Positions 1-5,358 of a stretch of DNA of 6,247 nucleotides are shown in pieces. Source of the stretch: Thiobacillaceae bacterium (GTDB taxonomy: Bacteria > Pseudomonadota > Gammaproteobacteria > Burkholderiales > Thiobacillaceae); NCBI GenBank assembly GCA_012274165.1, contig JAAPAA010000267.1:1-6247 (forward strand). The letters run 5' to 3'. Within the stretch, counting starts at the first letter, position 1; every line of letters begins with the position of its first letter. The notes beneath the pieces are model-generated. The model saw only the letters and a list, made by a program, of their open reading frames with translations. It was not told where the DNA came from and searched no databases. Position numbers and translations under genes: made by a program.

Positions 1-190
1 ATACCGCGCGGTTGTGTGGCGGCAGCGGCACCACGTCGGCGACGGCACGACGAAACAGCATCCTACCGTCTGGCTGACTTGGGGGTTTGGGCGGAGGCGC
101 TGCCGCAGCCTGCTCACGCAGGCTGCGGCGCACGCGCGCCAGCGCCTCAAATGAGGCGTCGGCGAGCGGGCTGCTGCTGGCGCGCTTCAT
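1..190 (-). CDS. Smr-domain protein, N-terminal fragment (cut by left edge)
   Basis: Reading leftward from an ATG at 190-188, 63 codons are visible before the window ends. The visible part has a basic, alanine- and proline-rich start, a stretch FEALARVRRSLREQ around residues 14-27, then LFRRAVADVVPLPPHNRAV at residues 45-63. This is the usual leader of proteobacterial Smr (small MutS-related) proteins: a charged helix followed by an 'F..AV.DV.PL' segment before the Smr endonuclease-like domain. The Smr domain itself lies outside the window, so the function (a possible DNA or RNA nicking nuclease) is inferred from the family only. The start lies 30 bases after the trxB stop, in the same frame as trxB, with no other in-frame start codon between, so 190 is the earliest possible start. 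No strong ribosome binding site is seen. It probably shares a transcript with trxB. Confidence 0.72.
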   Translation of the reverse strand, partial: MKRASSSPLADASFEALARVRRSLREQAAAAPPPKPPSQPDGRMLFRRAVADVVPLPPHNRAV

Positions 191-220
191 CTCGCAACAC
201 CCGATTGCGCCTGGCCGCGA

Positions 221-1177
221 TCAGGCCTTGCCGAGTGCGTCGAGGAAACGCTCGGCGTCGAGCGCAGCCATGCAACCGGTGCCGGCGCTGGTGACGGCCT
301 GGCGGTAGATGTGATCCTGCACGTCGCCCGCAGCAAACACGCCGGCGATGTTGGTGGCGGTGGCGTTGCCCTTGTTGCCGCCCTGGGTGACTATGTAGCC
401 GCCTTCCAGCGTGAGCTGGCCTTCGAAGATGCCGGTGTTGGGCTTGTGGCCGATGGCGATGAAGACGCCGGTGAGCGCGAGGTCGCGCGTCGTGTCGTCC
501 TTGGTGCTCTTGATGCGCATGCCGGTGACACCAGTCTTGTCGCCCAGCACTTCATCCAGCGTGCTGTCGAGCGCCAGCGTGATCTTGCCTTCCTTGACCT
601 TTTCCATCAGATGACCAATGAGGATTTTTTCCGACTTGAAGGTGTCGCGGCGATGCACCAGGGTGACGTGGCGCGCGATGTTGGCCAGATACAGCGCCTC
701 TTCGACAGCCGTATTGCCGCCACCGATGACGGCGACGTCCTGGTTTTTATAGAAGAAACCATCACAGGTGGCGCAGCCCGACACGCCCTTGCCCATGAAT
801 GCCTGCTCGGAAGGCAGGCCGAGATACATGGCCGACGCGCCGGTGGCGATGATCAGTGCATCACAGGTGTAGGCGCCGGAGTCGCCGATCAGGGTGAACG
901 GCTTTTCGGTCAGCTTGGCGGTGTGGATCTGGTCGAAAATGATTTCGGTGTTGAAGCGCTCGGCATGGCGCTGGAAGCGATCCATCAGCTCGGGCCCCTG
1001 CACGCCGTCCACATCCGCCGGCCAGTTGTCGACGTCGGTGGTGGTCATCAGCTGGCCGCCCTGCTGCATGCCGGTAATGATGACGGGCGACAGGTTGGCG
1101 CGCGCAGCGTAAACAGCGGCGGAGTAACCAGCAGGGCCGGAACCCAGGATGATGAGTTTGTGGTGTGCGGTGCTCAT
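221..1177 (-). CDS. trxB: Thioredoxin reductase (NADPH), TrxB
   Basis: A complete flavoprotein of 318 residues, close to the 321 of E. coli TrxB. It uses NADPH and FAD to reduce thioredoxin in the cytoplasm. Visible landmarks: the FAD-binding GSGPAG at residues 12-17; the redox-active CATC at 135-138 followed by DG; the NADPH-domain glycine motif GGGNTA at 152-157; HRR at 175-177, the usual contacts for the NADP 2'-phosphate; and the second FAD motif with GD at 284-285, followed by RQA at 292-294. No key residue is missing. The start at 1177 places the Rossmann fold about ten residues in, as in homologues. A weak GAG lies about 8 bases upstream of the ATG as a possible ribosome binding site. 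The gene is divergent from ftsK and is followed closely by the Smr-family gene, probably in one transcript. Confidence 0.97.
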   Translation of the reverse strand: MSTAHHKLIILGSGPAGYSAAVYAARANLSPVIITGMQQGGQLMTTTDVDNWPADVDGVQGPELMDRFQRHAERFNTEIIFDQIHTAKLTEKPFTLIGDSGAYTCDALIIATGASAMYLGLPSEQAFMGKGVSGCATCDGFFYKNQDVAVIGGGNTAVEEALYLANIARHVTLVHRRDTFKSEKILIGHLMEKVKEGKITLALDSTLDEVLGDKTGVTGMRIKSTKDDTTRDLALTGVFIAIGHKPNTGIFEGQLTLEGGYIVTQGGNKGNATATNIAGVFAAGDVQDHIYRQAVTSAGTGCMAALDAERFLDALGKA

Positions 1178-1244
1178 GGCATGTTCTCGGGTGGGTGAGG
1201 AAAGCAGGCTATTCTAACCAATCTTGGCGACGGCATTTCCATGC

Positions 1245-1296
1245 TGTCTGTCCGGGTTGCCTGCCCGTTATGCCTGCCCGCCAAACCTGACCGTTA
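1245..1296. repeat. Four 13-bp direct repeats upstream of ftsK
   Basis: Four units start at 1245, 1258, 1271 and 1284, each exactly 13 bases after the last. The units at 1258 and 1271 share an exact 10-base core, TGCCTGCCCG. The unit at 1245 (TGTCTGTCCG) matches that core at 8 of 10 positions, and the unit at 1284 (AACCTGACCG) at 7 of 10. The last three bases, TTA, are also shared by the second and fourth units. The period is not a multiple of three and no repeated peptide results, which fits non-coding DNA. The array ends inside the -10 box of the ftsK promoter and covers where the -35 element would be. Whether a protein binds it is unknown. Confidence 0.75.
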
Positions 1297-1300
1297 TAAT
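1295..1300 (+). promoter_or_regulatory. Candidate sigma-70 -10 box for the ftsK operon
   Basis: A perfect consensus TATAAT lies 39 bases upstream of the proposed ftsK ATG, which gives a predicted transcription start near 1307-1308 and a leader of about 32 bases. No hexamer at 16-18 bases upstream resembles TTGACA, because that zone is filled by the 13-base repeats. The promoter may therefore be weak or may need an activator. An exact TATAAT in such GC-rich DNA is unlikely to be common by chance, but the call rests on one element. Confidence 0.5.
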
Positions 1301-1320
1301 CGGGGGCACTTTTGCCCGAT
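1299..1320. repeat. Inverted repeat around the predicted ftsK transcription start
   Basis: ATCGGG at 1299-1304 is the reverse complement of CCCGAT at 1315-1320. C1307 and G1314 can add a seventh pair if two G residues bulge out, leaving a six-base A/T-rich loop. The repeat spans the end of the -10 box and the predicted start site, so as DNA it could be an operator; as RNA only part of the left arm would be transcribed. There is no run of T after it on the plus strand, so it does not look like a terminator. Confidence 0.4.
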
Positions 1321-1339
1321 TCAAGCACCCCACGTATCC

Positions 1340-3613
1340 ATGGCGCGTCCCGCTCCCCGTTCCATTACCGCTTTACCGCCCCGCATGCAGCGCCTGCTGC
1401 GCGAAGCCCGCGCGCTGCTGGTCGGGTTTGCCGCCCTGTTGCTGGCGGCGGTTCTGCTCACCCACAACCTGGCCGACCCGAGCTTTTCAACCACGGGCGA
1501 CGGCGGCGCGCTGCACAATCTGGGCGGTCGCGGCGGTGCCTATGTATCCAGCCTGCTGCTGCAATTGTTTGGGCTATCGGCCTGGTGGTGGGTGGTGCTG
1601 GCGGCGGGCTATGTGATCCATACCTTCCGCCATCTGGATGAACCCCCGCTGATCCAGGGGCGGCAGCGCTGGTTTCGGCTGGGCGGCTTTGGCCTGCTGC
1701 TGCTGGCCAGCACGGGCGTCGAATGGCTGCGCACCTGGCACTGGGCGGTGGCGCTGCCGGATGCCCATGGCGGCGTGCTGGGGTCGGGGATTGGCGGCGC
1801 AGCAGGCGCGCTGCTGGGGTTCACCGGCGGCTCGCTGATCCTGCTGTTGCTGATGGCGGTGGGGTTCAGCCTGTTCACCGGCGTATCGTGGCTCAGCATG
1901 GCCGAGCGCTGCGGCGAATGGGTGGAATGGGCGTACTGGAAGCTCAGCGAGCTGTGGCAGGCGTCGCGCGACCGTAAAGTGGGCGAAGCCGCGCTGCAAA
2001 AGCGCGAAGCGATCGTCTCGGTCGAAAAACAGAAGCGCGTCGAAGCGCCGCCGATCCGCATCGAGCCGGTGGTCAGGGAAATCCCGCAATCGCCGCGCGC
2101 GGTCAGCGAGCAGCAGACGCCGCTGTTTTCCAATTTGCCGGATTCCCTGCTGCCGCCGCTGCATTTGCTCGACCCGGCCGACGAGGTGGTGGAAACCGCC
2201 AGCGCCGAATCGCTGGAATTCACCTCGCTGATGATCGAGCGCAAGCTGGCCGAATTCGGCGTCGAGGTGAAAGTGGTGTCGGCCTCGCCCGGCCCGGTCA
2301 TCACGCGCTATGAAATCGAGCCCGCCGTAGGCGTCAAAGGCAACCAGATCGTCAATCTGTCGAAGGATCTGGCGCGCAACCTGTCGGTCATCAGCATCCG
2401 CGTGGTCGAAGCCATCCCCGGCAAACACACGATGGGGCTGGAGATTCCCAACGTCAAACGGCAGATCGTGCGGCTGTCCGAAATTCTCGGCTCCACCGCC
2501 TATCACGACAGCGCCAGCCCACTGACCGTCACGCTCGGCAAGGACATCGCGGGCAATCCGGTGGTGGCCGACCTCGGCAAGATGCCGCACCTGCTGGTGG
2601 CGGGCACCACCGGCTCGGGCAAATCGGTCGGCGTCAATGCGATGATTCTGTCGCTGATCTACAAATCCGACCCCAGCTCCGTGCGCATGATCATGGTCGA
2701 TCCCAAAATGCTGGAGCTGTCGATTTACGAAGGCATCCCGCATCTGCTGGCGCCGGTGGTCACCGACATGAAACAGGCCGCCGCCGCGCTCAACTGGTGC
2801 GTCGGCGAAATGGAACGGCGCTACAAGCTGCTGTCCGCCGTAGGAGTGCGCAACCTCGCCAGCTACAACCAGAAAGTCCGCGACGCCAAAAAAGCCGGCT
2901 CGCCGCTGACGCATCCGTTCAGCCTCACCCCGGACAACCCCGAGCCGCTGGAAACCATGCCGATGATCGTGGTGATGATCGACGAGTTGGCAGACCTGAT
3001 GATGGTGGTGGGCAAGAAGGTCGAGGAACTGATCGCACGGCTGGCGCAGAAGGCGCGCGCGGCCGGTATCCACCTGATCCTGGCGACGCAGCGGCCGTCG
3101 GTCGACGTCATCACCGGCCTGATCAAGGCCAATATCCCGACGCGTATCGCCTTCCAGGTGTCGTCCAAGATCGACTCGCGCACGATTCTCGACCAGATGG
3201 GCGCCGAAGCGCTGCTCGGTCAAGGCGACATGCTGTATCTGCCGCCCGGCACCGGGCTGCCACAACGGGTGCACGGCGCTTTCGTATCGGACAGCGAAGT
3301 GCACCGCGTGGTCGATTATCTGAAAGCGCTGGGCGAGCCGGATTACATCGAAGGCATGCTCGATGCACCCGAAGAAGCGGGCGAAGGCGGCGCTGAATTC
3401 GGCGAGGCGGCCGAGGCCGACCCGCTCTACGACCAGGCCGTCGCCTACGTGCTGAAAACACGCCGCGCCTCGATTTCGTCGGTGCAGCGGCAACTACGCA
3501 TTGGCTATAACCGCGCCGCGCGCATGATCGAAGACATGGAGCGCGCCGGCCTGGTGTCGTCGATGCAATCGAACGGCAACCGTGAGGTATTAGCGCCAGG
3601 AGGCGACGCATGA
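1340..3613 (+). CDS. ftsK: DNA translocase FtsK
   Basis: A septum-anchored, ATP-driven DNA pump that moves chromosome termini during division and activates XerCD recombination at dif. With the start at 1340 it has 757 residues. Order of parts: hydrophobic membrane segments within about residues 23-43, 67-95, 113-130 and 145-182; a short charged, proline-containing linker (about 205-290), much shorter than in the 1329-residue E. coli protein; then the motor. The motor shows Walker A GTTGSGKS at 422-429, Walker B ending in DE at 548-549, and ATQRPSVDVITG at 582-593. A C-terminal gamma winged helix (about 693-750, with RIGYNRAARMIE) matches the domain that reads KOPS sites. An in-frame ATG at 1241 exists but would place the promoter and repeats inside the gene; an ATG at 1385 is a shorter option. 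No clear ribosome binding site precedes any of them. First gene of the operon. Confidence 0.95.
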   Translation: MARPAPRSITALPPRMQRLLREARALLVGFAALLLAAVLLTHNLADPSFSTTGDGGALHNLGGRGGAYVSSLLLQLFGLSAWWWVVLAAGYVIHTFRHLDEPPLIQGRQRWFRLGGFGLLLLASTGVEWLRTWHWAVALPDAHGGVLGSGIGGAAGALLGFTGGSLILLLLMAVGFSLFTGVSWLSMAERCGEWVEWAYWKLSELWQASRDRKVGEAALQKREAIVSVEKQKRVEAPPIRIEPVVREIPQSPRAVSEQQTPLFSNLPDSLLPPLHLLDPADEVVETASAESLEFTSLMIERKLAEFGVEVKVVSASPGPVITRYEIEPAVGVKGNQIVNLSKDLARNLSVISIRVVEAIPGKHTMGLEIPNVKRQIVRLSEILGSTAYHDSASPLTVTLGKDIAGNPVVADLGKMPHLLVAGTTGSGKSVGVNAMILSLIYKSDPSSVRMIMVDPKMLELSIYEGIPHLLAPVVTDMKQAAAALNWCVGEMERRYKLLSAVGVRNLASYNQKVRDAKKAGSPLTHPFSLTPDNPEPLETMPMIVVMIDELADLMMVVGKKVEELIARLAQKARAAGIHLILATQRPSVDVITGLIKANIPTRIAFQVSSKIDSRTILDQMGAEALLGQGDMLYLPPGTGLPQRVHGAFVSDSEVHRVVDYLKALGEPDYIEGMLDAPEEAGEGGAEFGEAAEADPLYDQAVAYVLKTRRASISSVQRQLRIGYNRAARMIEDMERAGLVSSMQSNGNREVLAPGGDA
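3598..3603 (+). promoter_or_regulatory. Ribosome binding site of ispD inside the ftsK end
   Basis: A perfect AGGAGG sits six bases before the ispD ATG, inside the last codons of ftsK. It is the strongest Shine-Dalgarno sequence in the window and fixes the ispD start at 3610. CGCC at 3594-3597 and GGCG at 3602-3605 could form a small four-pair stem with AGGA in the loop. Ribosomes finishing ftsK would melt it, which fits translational coupling, but the stem is short. Confidence 0.8.
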
Positions 3614-4329
3614 AGTATTACGCCCTGATTCCCGCTGCGGGAACCGGCTCCCGCATGAGCGACGCCAACCCGAAGCAAAAGACGGTGCCCAAGCAATATA
3701 TGGCGCTCAACGCGGTCCCCATGATCGCGCACGCCATGATGGTGCTGGCGCGCGAGCCCCGCATTGCGAAGTTGTTCGTGGTGCTGTCGCCCGACGACGT
3801 GTGGTGGGACAACTACGAATGGCGTGGCTGGGAAGACCGCCTGCAGGTGCTGCGCTGCGGCGGCGCCACCCGCGCCGAAACCGTGCTGAACGGACTGCAG
3901 GCGATGGCCAGCGTATGCGCGCCCGACGACTGGGTGCTGGTACACGATGCCGCCCGCCCCTGCCTGGCGGACGAAGTGCTGGGCAAGTTGATCAATGAAG
4001 TGGCGGATGACCCGGTCGGCGGTCTGCTCGCCGTGCCGGTGGCCGACACCCTGAAACGCGCGGCCGCCAACACCCCATCCGGCGCGCGCGCCGAGGCCAC
4101 CGTGCCGCGCGCCGGCCTGTGGCAGGCGCAAACGCCGCAAATGTTTCGCCACGGCAAGCTCGTCGAGGCCTTGCGCGCAGCGGGCAGCGACATCACCGAT
4201 GATGCTTCGGCCATCGAGCAACTGGGCTTGCAGCCGCGTCTGGTCGAATCCGACAGCCGCAACCTCAAAGTGACCTATCCACAAGACCGGGAACTGGCCA
4301 GCCTGATACTGGGGCAACTGAATGCCTGA
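3610..4329 (+). CDS. ispD: 2-C-methyl-D-erythritol 4-phosphate cytidylyltransferase, IspD
   Basis: Third enzyme of the MEP isoprenoid pathway: it joins CTP and methylerythritol 4-phosphate to give CDP-methylerythritol, in the cytoplasm. It has 239 residues, close to the 236 of E. coli. Visible motifs: the CTP-binding loop IPAAGTGSRM at residues 7-16, including R15; PKQY at 27-30 with the catalytic lysine K28; HDAARP at 112-117; DT at 146-147; WQAQTPQMF at 171-179; and NLK with K220 near the end, matching the conserved substrate-contact lysine. The loop between R15 and PKQY is six residues longer than in E. coli, with a second PKQ at 21-23, apparently a small duplication. The start overlaps the ftsK stop as ATGA, and the end overlaps ispF by eight bases. 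Confidence 0.95.
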   Translation: MKYYALIPAAGTGSRMSDANPKQKTVPKQYMALNAVPMIAHAMMVLAREPRIAKLFVVLSPDDVWWDNYEWRGWEDRLQVLRCGGATRAETVLNGLQAMASVCAPDDWVLVHDAARPCLADEVLGKLINEVADDPVGGLLAVPVADTLKRAAANTPSGARAEATVPRAGLWQAQTPQMFRHGKLVEALRAAGSDITDDASAIEQLGLQPRLVESDSRNLKVTYPQDRELASLILGQLNA

Positions 4330-4804
4330 TTTCCGCATCGGCCATGGTTTCGACGTGCATGCGTTCGCCGCCAACCGCAGGCTCATCATCGGTGGCGTCG
4401 ATATTCCCCATGAATTGGGGCTGGCCGGCCACTCCGACGCCGACGTGCTGCTGCACGCCATCTGCGATGCGCTGCTGGGCGCAGCCGGGCTGGGCGACAT
4501 CGGCCGCCATTTTCCGGACACCGACGCTGAATTTTCCGGCATCGACAGCCGCATCCTGCTGCGTCGCGTCGCCGGGCAATTGCAGCAACGCCGCTGGCGC
4601 GTCGGCAACGTCGACGCCACCATCATTGCCCAGGCGCCCAAAATGGCGCCGCATGTCGCGCGGATGACGGCCCACATCGCCGACGACCTCGGCATCGCCA
4701 TCGACCGCGTCAACGTCAAGGCGACCACCACCGAAAAGCTCGGCTTCACCGGCCGCGGCGAAGGCATCGCCGCCGAAGCGGTGTGCCTGATCGAGCGTGA
4801 CTGA
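4322..4804 (+). CDS. ispF: 2-C-methyl-D-erythritol 2,4-cyclodiphosphate synthase, IspF
   Basis: Fifth enzyme of the MEP pathway: it cyclises CDP-methylerythritol 2-phosphate to the 2,4-cyclodiphosphate and releases CMP. It works as a trimer with a divalent metal. It has 160 residues, the normal size. Visible motifs: GHGFDVHAF at residues 7-15 and H45 in GHSDADVLLHA give the metal ligands D11, H13 and H45; GDIGRHFPDTD at 58-68; TIIAQAPK at 100-107; VNVKATTTEKLGF at 130-142; and GRGEGIAA at 144-151. All expected residues are present. A GGGG about seven bases before the ATG may serve as its ribosome binding site. It overlaps ispD and thpR by eight bases each, so translation of the three is probably coupled. 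Confidence 0.96.
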   Translation: MPDFRIGHGFDVHAFAANRRLIIGGVDIPHELGLAGHSDADVLLHAICDALLGAAGLGDIGRHFPDTDAEFSGIDSRILLRRVAGQLQQRRWRVGNVDATIIAQAPKMAPHVARMTAHIADDLGIAIDRVNVKATTTEKLGFTGRGEGIAAEAVCLIERD

Positions 4805-5357
4805 GCCTGGGCCGGCCGTAGCAAGTCCGGCCAGGCCCGACACGCTGCGGCTGTTTTTTGCCCTGTGGCCGGACGAAATCACCCGCGACGCGCTCAATCG
4901 AACCGGCAAGTGGCTGTATCAACATTGGGGCGGCCGCCGCACGCGCGCCGACACACTGCACCTCACCCTGAGCTTTCTTGGCGATGTGCCCGCCGCCCGG
5001 CTCGATGCCTTGTTGCAGGGCGTCCACGACATTCCCGTCGATGCGTTTGATCTCAGCTTCGATCAGGCTGGCCACTGGGCGCACAACCGGATTGGCTGGC
5101 TGGGCCTGAGTCAGACTGCCCAACCGCTTGAAAGCCTGGTGCTGGCCTTGCGTGACCAATTACGTGCGCTGGACATCCCCTTCGACGCCCGCCCGTACAC
5201 CCCGCATATCACCCTGCTGCGTAAAACGCAGGGCGGTGCGGCGGTTGGATGCCTGCCCGTCAAATGGGTGGTCGATGGGTTTGTGCTGGTGGCGGCGAAT
5301 CCACAAGCGGATGGCGCGCATTACGATGTGCTCAAGAAATGGCCGCTTACAGGGTGA
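4797..5357 (+). CDS. thpR: RNA 2',3'-cyclic phosphodiesterase (ThpR/LigT family)
   Basis: A 186-residue member of the 2H phosphoesterase superfamily. Family members open 2',3'-cyclic phosphates on RNA ends and were first found through their 2'-5' RNA ligase activity; the natural substrate is unclear. Both catalytic HxTx motifs are present: HLTL at residues 55-58 and HITL at 137-140. The core starts at LRLFFALWP (17-25), as in homologues. The start is a GTG at 4797, the only usual start codon before the conserved core; it gives a 16-residue leader and an eight-base overlap with ispF that copies the ispD/ispF junction (NTGNCTGA in both). The ribosome binding site is weak, so it likely depends on coupling. 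Its role next to isoprenoid genes is not known. Its stop lies one base from the stop of the convergent gene. Confidence 0.9.
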   Translation: MTEPGPAVASPARPDTLRLFFALWPDEITRDALNRTGKWLYQHWGGRRTRADTLHLTLSFLGDVPAARLDALLQGVHDIPVDAFDLSFDQAGHWAHNRIGWLGLSQTAQPLESLVLALRDQLRALDIPFDARPYTPHITLLRKTQGGAAVGCLPVKWVVDGFVLVAANPQADGAHYDVLKKWPLTG

Positions 5358-5358
5358 A

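Noticed and set aside
311..1198. A 295-codon plus-strand open frame opposite trxB
   Set aside because: It mirrors trxB codons; trxB has every expected motif and this frame has none.
1211..1216. TAGAAT on the minus strand as a -10 box for trxB
   Set aside because: It matches five of six consensus bases and lies at a sensible distance from the trxB start, but no -35 element is found at 16-18 bases, so it is not listed as a feature.
1574..3493. A 639-codon open frame on the minus strand opposite ftsK
   Set aside because: It is the shadow of ftsK in GC-rich DNA: its protein is rich in His, Arg, Asp and Gln with no domain, while the plus strand encodes a complete FtsK.
3505..4824. A 439-codon open frame on the minus strand opposite ispD and ispF
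   Set aside because: It crosses three real plus-strand genes, has low-complexity composition and no recognisable motif.
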